The position numbers and the translations under genes are program-made. DNA of 64,000 nucleotides from Whitmania pigra (lineage: Eukaryota > Annelida > Clitellata > Hirudinida > Haemopidae), in contig JAJTWR010000284.1 of the NCBI GenBank assembly GCA_021613335.1, forward strand, positions 474,501 to 538,500. Reading direction: 5' to 3'. Below the pieces are notes generated by a model. The model was not told the DNA's origin, did not search any database, and saw only the letters and a list, made by a program, of their open reading frames with translations. How positions within the stretch are numbered: position 1 is the first letter of the stretch; every line of letters starts with the position of its first letter. Below, one piece after another: positions 42,601 to 49,774 of this stretch.

Positions 42601-45600
42601 GTCGTCAGCCATCACGACTTTAAAAAAATGTCGGTGTTTTAGAAGAACAACAAAAATTATACTTGTTTCCTTTTATCGTTTTTTATTGTTATTTTCCATT
42701 TTTTATTTTTTTTAGGTTTTTTAGATGTTTTTCTCATCATGTTTTAGGGCTTAGGTTAGGTTCGTATTTAGGTTATTCTGTGTAGCTGATCCCAATTGTA
42801 TCGAGTTCTTTTGCTCAGTTTGGAAGTTTTCAGCAGTTTTTTGAAGGATCGTTATTTTGCTGTTATTTTTAAATCACACATTCTTACTGATGCATCAAAG
42901 CTCCTAGCCGACTGGTGATATAAAAATTGTTATTATCACAATTTATATATGTATTTTATTTTACCATATATCCCCGTAATTATTGTTTCTGTAGATATAG
43001 ATAGTCAAGTAGTCAATATTACCGAATACTGATTCCACTACTATAATAATGTTTCTCAGCATCCTGAAGACCCTGCTGTCCGACCTGATCGAGAGGGCCA
43101 TGGAGAAGCAGAACCACCCGAAACTGCTGCTCAGGAGGACGGAATCGGTGGCTGAGAAGATGCTCACCAATTGGTTTGCATTCCTTCTCTTCAAGTTCCT
43201 CAAGGTGAGTTGTCGAGGCATCTTCAAGATTGCAGTCATGGTGGTGGTGATGATGATTATGATGATTATGATGATTATCGATGATGATTATGATGATGAT
43301 GATGCTGATGATGATTATGATGGTGATGACTGATGATAATGATTATGATGATAATGGTGATGATTGATGATTGATGATGAGCCTTTATAATTTTGATGTA
43401 AGTCATTAACTAATATGATTAATTAATTAATCTAGTTACATAAAATTAGCAATCACCATCATCATCATCATCATTGTTGATAAAGTTATGATACATTAGT
43501 TTGCATCTTACTCATCAATTGGCATCACTTGCACCATCATAATCATAATCATCATCATCATCATCATAATCATCATCGCACAGGATCGAGCAGGAGAGAA
43601 GTTGTTCATGTTGTTCAGAGCTGTAAAGCAGCAGGTGGAGAAAGGACCTGTCGATCAGGTGACCAGCGAGGCGAGGTACTCGCTCAGTGAGGAGAAACTC
43701 ATCAGACAGCAAGTGGACTTCCAAATCATGGTCAGGATATGTGTGTCTATATATAGTGATATACGTGTGTCTCAAGTTGATGATGATGATGATGATGATG
43801 CTGATGACGGTGATGATTAAGGCGATGCTGATTTATGATGATGACGACGACTGCGACGATGCTGGTGATGATAACTCTGACGATGATGCTGATGATGATG
43901 ACTGTGAAAATGATGGTGATCATGATAAAGAAGATGAAGACAATGACGACAGCTGAAATAACTTGATGCCAATGCAACGGTACATGATGAGTGTGGTTTG
44001 TGTTGATCAGTAGCCTTATTGTTAACTCGAGTCAACTCTATTTTAACCGCCTCCAGAACTACTGAAATCTTTTTTTAATTAATAAATTAATCAATCACTC
44101 GTCGTCATGCCAACAGACCCTTCAAGTTCTCGATCCTGAAAGTGGCAACCAGCAGCACGTCCACCAAGTGAAGGTTCTGGACTGTGATACCATCTCGCAG
44201 GTCAAAGAGAAGATCCTCGACGTGGTCTACAGGCATTCCGGGTTCTCCACCCGACCGTCCAAGGACGGACTTGACATTGGTTCGTAAAAAAAGAAAAAGT
44301 TTTTTATTTTTTAAATCTTAATTGCCATCTTCCTTTCACTGGAATTCCATTGAATTTCGAATTTTATTCGCCATTCATTGGTCTTTGAATATTTTTGATT
44401 CATTATGACGATGATGAAGACGGTGATGGTGATGATGATGTAAATATTTTTTTCATTCAAATATTTCCTGCATCATTTTAAAATCCGTTTTTTTCTATAA
44501 ATTTTTGATTTCAAATTTTGAATGACATATAAAAAAAAATATTCAATCAGTTTCGCTAGTTCCACATTTTGAAAAATATTCTGACAAGACATTTAAACAC
44601 CTGCTCTTCGTGGCCTGCAGAGTGGATCAACCCGTCGAACTCTCAGTCGTTCATCTTGCAAGACGAGGACGATTCCAACGAGATGACCGGAGAGTACAAG
44701 AAGCTGAACACCCTCTCTCACTACCGCTTGCCCGACCAGTCCTTCGTGTCCCTGGTGGCTCGCCAGAACCCCTACGGCAACCCGCACCAGAAATTAGGTG
44801 GGTTTTTGGTTATGATTATTATTAATCCGTTAATTATCAAAGGTGAGAATTAACTTAGAAGGAAATAACTAACCGATATGATATGATTGGTGGACAGATT
44901 TTTATTTAAATTGGGAAATTCTTTGTTCAAAGAATGTTCAAAGGGAAATAAAATGTGTTTTTAGATCCAGTTCATGCTTTTTACATTCTGCTCTGGATAC
45001 TTTGGCATTTAAATAATATATGTCTATGCAAATAATTGCTTTGTTAATTATTTTTAATTTGTTGTTAATTGCTGTTGTTGATTGTTGTTGTTAATTGTTG
45101 TTGTTGTTAATTGTTGTTGTTAATGGTTGTTGTTGTCAATTGTCGTTGTTGATTGTTGTTGTTAATTGTTGTTGTTAATTCATGCAGAAAACTTTTCTGG
45201 AAGTTTACCAAGCAGCTACTCTCTGAGTCACAACATTCCCCTGGTGACTCAGAGCAGCATTAAGAACTGCCATCTGGTGAGTGACAATTCAGTTGCAACA
45301 TGTTAAGACGATCAATTGACATAAATCCTAACATTTTCATCGCAACTGTCGATTAACATAAACGTCTAAAGGTGGACGATCTTCTGTAGAATGTCGTTTT
45401 AAGTTAAAACTTTTAACTTGTCGTCCTTTGTCGCAGGTGAAAAGCAATGAGCAGGACAATCACAAGGACGACAGGGGAAGCAAGATGGTGTCTGAAGTTT
45501 ATCTCACGAGACTACTTGCCACAAGGTGCACCATCATCATCATCATCATCATTTTCATCATCAATCATCATCATCATCATTTTCATCATCAATCATCATC

Positions 45601-47272
45601 ATCATCATTTTCATCATCAATCATCATCATCATCATCGTTCATTCATTAAATCAACTAAGTCAGACTAAGCGACTTTAGCTTCAGTTTATTATTATAATT
45701 ATCTGCATTTTAGTTTCAAGACTTCGAATCGTTAACTCACGTTAATTATTATTAATTCTGCCTCTCTCAGGGCACTCTCCAGACGTTCGTGGACGACCTT
45801 TTCCAGACGATATTCTCGTGCAACTCGACGTCCTCCGTCAACAACCAGCAGACCTCCCTGCTGCCCCTCGCCATCAAGTACATGTTCGACTTCTTCGACG
45901 ACCAAGCAACGCATCACGGCATTTGCGACCCCGAGGTCGTGCACACCTGGAAATCAAACAGGTGTGTGCTTGTGGCGATGGCTTGCTTTGACTTTTTCGG
46001 TTATTTAGTATTAGTTAGTCATTCATAACCTTGTGACTTGTTAATGTTATTATTATTATTACTATTATTAAAATCATTGTTGTTATTGTTATTAATATTA
46101 TTATTGACTAAAACATCAGATTATACAATAACGAAACTGAATTCGCAAACCTTCGCATTTCCTTTCCTTCCAGTCTTCCTCTGCGCTTCTGGGTGAACAT
46201 CGTGAAGAACCCCGACTTTGTATTCGACATCCACAAGTCGAACATCGTCGACGCCTGCCTCTCAGTCATCGGGCAGACCTTCATGGACAGCTGCTGCATG
46301 TCCGACCACAAGCTCAGCAAGGACTCTCCGTCCAGCAAGCTCCTCTACGCCAAAGACATTCCCAAGTACAAGTCCTGGGTCATCAAGTGAGTTGATGAGG
46401 CGGACTTGAAGGATCCCTTTCATCTTTAATGCTTCGATTTTGTTGCAATGTAGTTCTTCAATTAATGTTAGTGAGGTGACTAGTGCTATCTTTAGATTAT
46501 TTTGTTGCTAGTACCATCCTAACAAACAAATGTAACACCTAAAATATACCTAAAGATCTCATGACAATGATAATGGAAATCTTTAGAATTCATTAGAATA
46601 ATTAAATGTACTTTGAATAACATAAGAAGTCGCATTATTGTATTAAAAATTAATATAGCATCGCATCACATAACCACGCATATTCTTTAACGACCAAAAC
46701 CGCACCGACGAACCTTTCACGTCTTTCGCTCGTCTGCAGGTATTACGAGGACATCAAGCAGATGCCGAGCCTCAGCGAACACGAGATGATGGAGGTCCTG
46801 AAGAGAGAGTCGCAAGTAAATTTTATTTTTTGTTTATTTTCGTTTTCGCCATTTTAATGCGGCGATGCATTACTTTGCATTATCGCTTCGGACGTTTGAA
46901 ATTGAATTTGATGCGAATTATTGTTTCTTAATTATGTTTTCATTTTATCTTTTATAATCAACATTTCCACTGCATTTGCATTCGTTCATTCGTTCGGTCG
47001 TTCGTTTCTTCCAGATCCACATGAAGGAGTTCAACACCGAAGAAGCACTGAGGGAAATAAGCCGATACATCTTCAAGTATTACGACGACGTGAGTTGCCA
47101 GATGATGAAAAAAATGCTTATCGATTTATGTCGGTAATTACGGTAACGTCGTAACCCGAGTAATAATTCTACTATGCAGTTTACGCAAGCTCTGTCCGAA
47201 GACGAATTCTGCAGACGAGACAGACTCTCGGAACGACTGGACGCCATACACAGGAGAAGCACCTCTTCTTGA
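5186..47272 (+). CDS. PLXNA: Plexin-A family semaphorin receptor (34 coding exons)
   Basis: Single-pass receptor for semaphorins that acts in the plasma membrane and signals through a cytoplasmic GAP domain for Rap-type GTPases. Exons: 5186-5941, 9345-9569, 11396-11472, 13153-13701, 13923-14052, 15578-15763, 27144-27272, 28905-29005, 30604-30730, 31359-31560, 35084-35174, 35605-35716, 35959-36090, 36742-36943, 37663-37856, 38156-38295, 38628-38733, 39426-39757, 40005-40098, 40276-40743, 40815-40961, 41187-41433, 41900-42563, 43060-43204, 43584-43730, 44117-44279, 44621-44797, 45188-45276, 45437-45525, 45771-45961, 46174-46386, 46740-46815, 47015-47089, 47180-47272. Every junction keeps frame with GT-AG sites except exon 28/29, which is one base short. 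About 2,289 aa, longer than the usual 1,850-1,950 because of inserts. Motifs such as [29 protein letters not shown] and [15 protein letters not shown] point to the A class rather than B, C or D. The start could instead be the ATG at 5339. Confidence 0.95.
5942..9344 (+). other. Plexin intron 1
   Basis: Contains only AT-rich sequence, a short ATTC run near 6330-6353 and an (ATT)n tract near 8067-8105. I see no additional exon or transposon in it. Confidence 0.7.
9345..15763 (+). CDS. PLXNA: Plexin exons 2-6: main body of the Sema domain
   Basis: Five exons (9345-9569, 11396-11472, 13153-13701, 13923-14052, 15578-15763) encode the middle of the beta-propeller. Landmarks are [10 protein letters not shown] at the exon 1/2 joint, [10 protein letters not shown] across exons 3/4, [11 protein letters not shown] across exons 4/5 and [11 protein letters not shown] at the end of exon 6. 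Exon 3 is short (77 bp), but its phase fits exactly: AA joins G to make Lys. Exon 4 carries two non-conserved low-complexity inserts, an acidic/basic one (Asp-rich then Arg/Ser/Gln) and an Asn/Gly/Ser one just before the GTTGGT donor. The spanned introns hold ATT and GAT repeats; 14,053-15,577 also has a short CCCTAA-like run near 15,236-15,260. Confidence 0.92.
10735..10932. repeat. Compound (AAT)n/(ATG)n microsatellite
   Basis: AAT repeats grade into GAT repeats and back within plexin intron 2. The open frames rich in Asn/Asp or Ile/Met across it are repeat artefacts. Confidence 0.95.
12163..12242. repeat. Two tandem copies of an AT-rich hairpin
   Basis: The 31-bp unit starting AATAAGTAATCCATACTTAT occurs at 12167 and again at 12211. 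Each copy is itself an inverted repeat: AATAAGTA and TACTTATT separated by ATCCA, with flanks extending the arms to about 11-12 bp. It lies in plexin intron 3. Confidence 0.85.
17498..17680. repeat. Imperfect tandem repeat, units about 54-66 bp, roughly 2.7 copies
   Basis: Units begin with TTGTGTATTGTT and continue through CGTAATTTATTTACAATGCA. The first two copies are close matches; the third (from about 17619) is more diverged. Confidence 0.8.
18062..18103. repeat. (GTT)14 microsatellite
   Basis: Uninterrupted TTG/GTT array in plexin intron 6, just after TA-rich repeats at 17,906-18,007. Confidence 0.95.
18781..18817. repeat. (GA)n microsatellite
   Basis: Eighteen or so uninterrupted GA dinucleotides in plexin intron 6. 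Confidence 0.97.
19068..19160. repeat. (ATT)n microsatellite
   Basis: ATT repeat of about 90 bp with one phase slip, in plexin intron 6. Confidence 0.95.
20246..20405. repeat. Higher-order ATTC/ATGC tetranucleotide repeat
   Basis: CATTCATTCATGCATTCATT-type units, some with ATGCATTAATTC variants, repeat across about 160 bp. The spacing of ATGC and ATTAATTC variants suggests amplification of longer 12-20 bp units. Confidence 0.9.
22801..22933. mobile_element. piggyBac-like MITE, 133 bp
   Basis: The element starts TTAA then CCCTTTGAACCC (22805-22816) and ends GGGTTCAAAGGG (22918-22929) then TTAA (22930-22933). That is a perfect 12-bp terminal inverted repeat beginning with CCC and flanked by TTAA on both sides, the signature of piggyBac-family insertion. 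The body has no open frame, so it would be non-autonomous. A chance inverted repeat of this length at exactly TTAA sites is unlikely, but only other copies would prove mobility. Confidence 0.75.
23890..24400 (-). pseudogene. Decayed non-LTR retrotransposon: C-terminal reverse transcriptase fragment
   Basis: Translating the minus strand gives a broken reading of the end of a LINE reverse transcriptase. [13 protein letters not shown], then a stop where Cys/Tyr is expected, then [20 protein letters not shown] matches the common LDYCNSLL...LQRVQN motif; LHWL and NPAYLDHLI follow further on. Several stops interrupt it. The 3' end near 23,890 abuts an (ATT)n tract read on the minus strand (23,858-23,886) and carries GCGCCTCTGACGCT, also found in the tail of the SINE copies. 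It is 5'-truncated and not functional. Confidence 0.75.
25547..25934. repeat. Tandem duplication, period 204 bp, two copies
   Basis: Copy 1 (25547-25750) and copy 2 (25751-25934) both begin TTTCGCTAGCCTTGGTGATG and both contain TGCACGCCAAATAATTAGTT, an ATT array, an ATATATAATAATATAT stretch and a CTACAACC.TTGACAAT end. Differences are confined almost wholly to microsatellite length and one or two bases, so the duplication is recent. It lies in plexin intron 6. Confidence 0.93.
26503..26570. repeat. (GGAT)n microsatellite
   Basis: About 17 units of GGAT/ATGG with one GGGT variant in plexin intron 6. Confidence 0.96.
27144..30730 (+). CDS. PLXNA: Plexin exons 7-9: end of Sema and first PSI domain
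   Basis: Exon 7 (27144-27272) ends the Sema propeller with [13 protein letters not shown]. Exon 8 (28905-29005) starts [20 protein letters not shown] and contains GDPYCGWC, the core of PSI domain 1. Exon 9 (30604-30730) completes it with RCTAKDMC and RWLSSGSC. Exons 8 and 9 join in phase 2 (AG + G gives Arg). The GT donor of exon 8 runs straight into a (GAT)n array. Intron 7 contains a GTT array (27632-27759) and a CATC/CACC minisatellite (28494-28667). Confidence 0.93.
27632..27759. repeat. (GTT)n microsatellite with GTC/ATT variants
   Basis: About 128 bp of GTT repeats with regularly spaced GTC and ATT units in plexin intron 7. Open frames rich in Cys, Val or Leu across it are artefacts. 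Confidence 0.96.
28494..28667. repeat. CATC/CACC tetranucleotide minisatellite
   Basis: Arrays of CATC punctuated by CACC and CTTC units at semi-regular spacing. The overlapping long frames on both strands (HPSI and MDGW repeats) are products of this array, not genes. Confidence 0.96.
29006..29228. repeat. (GAT)n array starting at the exon 8 splice donor
   Basis: GAT/GAC triplets begin within about 5 bases of the exon 8 GT and continue for some 220 bp with TTG interruptions. The long Asp-rich frame here is non-coding intron sequence. Confidence 0.9.
31359..36090 (+). CDS. PLXNA: Plexin exons 10-13: first IPT region and second PSI domain
   Basis: Exons 31359-31560, 35084-35174, 35605-35716 and 35959-36090. 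Exon 10 has [15 protein letters not shown]. Exon 11 ends in [14 protein letters not shown], a plexin hallmark, and exon 12 encodes PSI domain 2 ([14 protein letters not shown]). Exon 13 carries the linker into the next segment. Phases fit throughout: exon 10 ends phase 1 (G + AC gives Asp) and exon 11 ends phase 2 (TC + A gives Ser). Three of these four exons use donors starting GTT (GTTTGA, GTTAGT, GTTGGT). Confidence 0.92.
31602..32722 (+). mobile_element. hAT-like DNA transposon remnant with terminal inverted repeats
   Basis: The left end reads GGTTCGTACAGGTCCTGAAA (from 31604). The right end, reversed, reads GGTTCATACAGGAACTTGAA (ending near 32721). Sub-terminal GGTCCTAAAAA-type motifs recur at both ends. 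Candidate 8-bp target duplications are TGTTACAT (31595-31602) and TATTACAT (from about 32729), a 7/8 match, but a few unmatched bases lie between the right repeat and its copy. Inside, an open frame (31898-32257) encodes [14 protein letters not shown] and [17 protein letters not shown], resembling a C-terminal motif of hAT-like transposon proteins as I recall it. The frame is far too short for an active transposase. Confidence 0.7.
32742..32880. repeat. (GTT)n/(ATT)n microsatellite
   Basis: A short GTT run followed by about 120 bp of ATT repeats next to the right end of the hAT-like element. Confidence 0.95.
33072..33330. repeat. CATC minisatellite with CTTT-spaced higher-order units
   Basis: CATC repeats interrupted at near-regular intervals by CTTT, giving units such as CATCCTTTCATCCATCCATC. 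Three long HPSI-type open frames across it are artefacts. Confidence 0.96.
35233..35380. repeat. (GAT)n/(GGTGAT)n microsatellite
   Basis: About 150 bp of ATG repeats passing into a GGTGAT hexamer array in plexin intron 11. Confidence 0.95.
36742..37856 (+). CDS. PLXNA: Plexin exons 14-15: IPT segment and third PSI domain
   Basis: Exon 14 (36742-36943) encodes PLRCSFSF through to the [17 protein letters not shown] segment, equivalent to the NIDNP stretch of vertebrate A plexins. Exon 15 (37663-37856) encodes PSI domain 3 ([17 protein letters not shown] and LNCGWCRH). The joint is phase 1 (G + TG gives Val), which fixes exon 14's end at 36943 rather than at the alternative GTGCAG three codons earlier. 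Exon 15 ends with a GTTTGT donor. Confidence 0.92.
38156..40961 (+). CDS. PLXNA: Plexin exons 16-21 of the ectodomain: IPT/TIG repeats
   Basis: Exons 38156-38295, 38628-38733, 39426-39757, 40005-40098, 40276-40743 and 40815-40961. IPT landmarks are [40 protein letters not shown] and [16 protein letters not shown]. The 468-bp exon (40276-40743) has an unusual charged insert of about 70 residues between CLFPNV and [10 protein letters not shown]; the latter corresponds to the FIMD/FILD motif of other A plexins. The 39426-39757 exon ends in a weak GTTCGC donor chosen because it restores Gly-Gly-Gly in frame. Confidence 0.9.
38927..39023. repeat. 35-bp tandem repeat, about 2.8 copies
   Basis: Units beginning CCTAAACTTATCCCTAACTC start at 38927, 38962 and 38997, with one or two substitutions between copies. 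It lies in the intron between the exons at 38628 and 39426. Confidence 0.9.
41187..41433 (+). CDS. PLXNA: Plexin transmembrane exon
   Basis: Encodes about residues 1501-1583. The membrane span is roughly residues 1527-1550 (core [19 protein letters not shown]), followed by a basic stop-transfer YRVKTKR and a juxtamembrane helix, [20 protein letters not shown], typical of plexin-A (QMDNLESRVALECKE). That helix is predicted to form a coiled coil. The exon ends in phase 1 with a consensus GTGAGT donor. Confidence 0.95.
41900..42563 (+). CDS. PLXNA: Plexin exon 23: first GAP segment with a large low-complexity insert
   Basis: Starts [20 protein letters not shown] and [14 protein letters not shown], then resumes conserved sequence at [18 protein letters not shown] and ends YHTD across the joint with the next exon. 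Between LFPG and FLLT other A plexins have about 40 residues; here there are about 150. The extra part has a [18 protein letters not shown] run followed by Ser/Thr/Asn-rich sequence. Codon use and frame continuity show that it is coding and not a retained intron. Confidence 0.93.
43060..47272 (+). CDS. PLXNA: Plexin cytoplasmic region: GAP domain with inserted Rho-binding domain
   Basis: Eleven exons (43060 to the TGA at 47270-47272). [17 protein letters not shown] carries the paired arginines and [15 protein letters not shown] the distal arginine of the plexin GAP active site. [36 protein letters not shown] and WINPSN mark the Rho-GTPase-binding insert. [18 protein letters not shown] and [15 protein letters not shown] are near invariant. 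The C-terminus ends RRSTSS with no PDZ ligand, another A-type trait. The joint of 45437-45525 (ending AG, phase 2) with 45771 (CAG|GGCACTCTC, frame 0) is one base short; translated literally it would shift frame and stop in the 46174 exon. Confidence 0.93.
45059..45180. repeat. TTGTTGTTAA-type minisatellite next to a splice acceptor
   Basis: Imperfect units of ATTGTTGTTGTTAATTG repeat seven or so times and end 8 bases before the acceptor of the 45188 exon. Confidence 0.85.
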
Positions 47273-47996
47273 ACCGGCCATGGCCGTCATTAGATCATTA
47301 TCACCACCATCATCATCGTCGTCGTCGTCGTCATGAAACATCAAACTCTTCTATAAAGCCAAACAACTTTTCTTTTCAAAAGAACAACAACCGATGATGT
47401 CGTCGTTGTTGTTGTTGTTGCTGAGGTGATGATGATGATGGTGATGACGATGACGTTGACGTTGACGTTTAGGACGGACTGTAGGACCAGCCGTCACTGA
47501 TTGCTGGGTCTTAAAGTCCAGTGCATCTTACCTTGTAGTCTCCGTGGACAAAGTATAAAGTATAGCAATAACAATTTGAGTTCAATGTCTGTTGCTAGGA
47601 GGTCATGCAGATGGATTAGCCGTCGTCGTTACTTGGCTTTCTTTGAGATCTTCACCATCATCGCCATCATCAACATCTTCATCATCATCATCATCATCTC
47701 CTTAGTCGTCATCATCATCATCGTATTCATATTCATACATTTTGCAATTGCGGTTTAAACGATGATATTGTTTCGCAGCTTTAATTCAATTCGAGAGGTT
47801 GCACAGTAATTGTTTGAGTAATTAGTCTTAATTTTATCGTCGCCATTGTTGCTACTGTTGTCGTTGTTGTTGTTGCCTTTGTTGTTGCCATTGTCGTTGT
47901 CGTTGTTACTTTTAGTGCCATGTTCAGTTGTATTTCATCGAGGATCGTGCCGAGAATAAGCAATCCATTGGTGGTGGTGGTGATAATGATGATTGC

Positions 47997-48084
<88 letters not shown>
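47997..48084. repeat. (ATG)n microsatellite
   Basis: About 29 uninterrupted GAT/ATG triplets. Open frames of poly-Met, poly-Asp or poly-Ser are artefacts. Confidence 0.97.
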
Positions 48085-48085
<1 letters not shown>

Positions 48086-48241
48086 CATCGACAATGATCG
48101 GCCTAATCGGGTAAGGCCTGAAATATTTTTCAAAAATTCAAACTTAATGTGATAAGCAGCACAATGAAAATGTGTTATTTATTTGTACCATGTTCTTGAT
48201 CTTTCCTACAAAATTATGCAACAATTAGTTAATTAATTAAC

Positions 48242-48300
48242 AATTGAGTACGGTTACTTAACAATTAATTAATTGATAACTCCGTACTCAATTAGTAACC
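48242..48300. repeat. Overlapping inverted repeats
   Basis: AATTGAGTACGG (48242-48253) pairs with CCGTACTCAATT (48282-48293), and GGTTACT (48252-48258) pairs with AGTAACC (48294-48300). The two stems overlap and so compete. I found no sign that it is a terminator or RNA gene. Confidence 0.7.
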
Positions 48301-49774
48301 GTAGTTTATTGTTACTTTACAAGATTTGTGTAATATGTTCAAGCATCTTCATTTATTCAATTTTTCTCTTTTGCTTTTCAATCAGTTTTGTTCCATTTCA
48401 TCCATTAGTGTTCCTATTTATTTATTTTGATTATTTCTTAACTAGCATGTAGCATTTATTATTGTTATTATTATTAAGTAACTATTGTTGTTTATTGATT
48501 ACGTGTTGTGACTCTTGCTAATGCTTCTGTAAATATGTCTACCTCTGTTTTCTGACGGTTATTTCCCCTCGTCGTAGTCATTTTGAGTTGATTAATCGAA
48601 CTTACCGACACTTTTTCTGGCGTTCAACATTTCATGGCCTCCAGGAATCATCTGGCACGCATGCTGTTTGTTTCGTATTGGGTAATCGATCGTCTTAGCA
48701 AAGTTTTAACCGAACTGTCCGGGTAGGATTTTAGCATTTTGCTTGTTCCTTCGAGTTTCTGGTTGAAAAACGCGATCGTCTTTTCTGCTTTTTTGAAGTC
48801 TGAACTTGTTGTTAACTAAAATTGTGGAGCATCGAAAGGAGATTGGGTTGATTCAACAATTCAACCTCTGAACTCGACCTCTGATGAACTCTCAGTCGAT
48901 TTTTTCTTGAATTTTACTCTCAAATTTATTGTTTAACTTTTTTTTCCTGTTTCTACTGTTGGCTTCAGTTTTGATGCTTAAACATCGTGAATTGATTTTT
49001 GATAATCGCATCTGTCATTTCAACCGATCGTCTTCATTGATATCATCATTGTCTTTATTTGGTGATTTTTACAGACATTCACTTTTGCTTTTGAAATCAT
49101 CTGATGTGGAGCTGGTGTTTATGGAGATTAGATTGGTGGAAATTAGCGTCCTTTCTGTCAGATTAGGTTCTTCAATCGAATTTTAAAAAAATCATGTGAA
49201 TGGTGAAATCTGGGGCAGAACATTTTGTGTAATTCTTAAGGCAGCTTCTGGGTGTCCGTGGATTTGAGTTGGGGCTCATTTTAGCTTTTTCCCATCCATT
49301 AAATTAAGAGATATAAATTAAGATAGCACGTTTATTCGACTGAAGATAGCATCCCTTTAACTTTAAATCTGGCATGGGATTCCGCTTGTTATAATTGGAT
49401 TCTATGGTAATCATTTTATCGTTGCCCGGGATTAAGTTTATCACTTAATACAGTTTAAACCCATGCAATATAAAGTGGTGCGTTAGAAACAGAAGGATGT
49501 CAGAGATGTGCAACATCAGCATTATTATTTCTCAATGCGAGCACGCGCCACACTATCCGTTCTAAATAGCGCAAATCATACTTTACATTAGGAGCAGTTT
49601 TTTTAATAAGCAATGCAAAATCATCTACAATAAGTAGTTAAAAAATAATAAATAAAAAACTTGAACTTAAATTTCTTTGTTATCGATAATTTTTGCAAAA
49701 TATCACATGTATTGGCGAAAATAAAGGGATCTGGGAGATATTATACATCGTTTGAGACTCAAGCCGTTAAAATC

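Larger units (their letters stand above)
47273..49774. other. Plexin 3' flank and PELP1 upstream region
   Basis: Probably begins with the plexin 3' UTR, but no AATAAA lies close to the stop; candidates are ATTAAA near 49,297 and an AATAAATAAA cluster near 49,648. It contains a GAT array (47997-48084) and a set of inverted repeats (48242-48300). I recognise no further coding exon. Confidence 0.6.
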
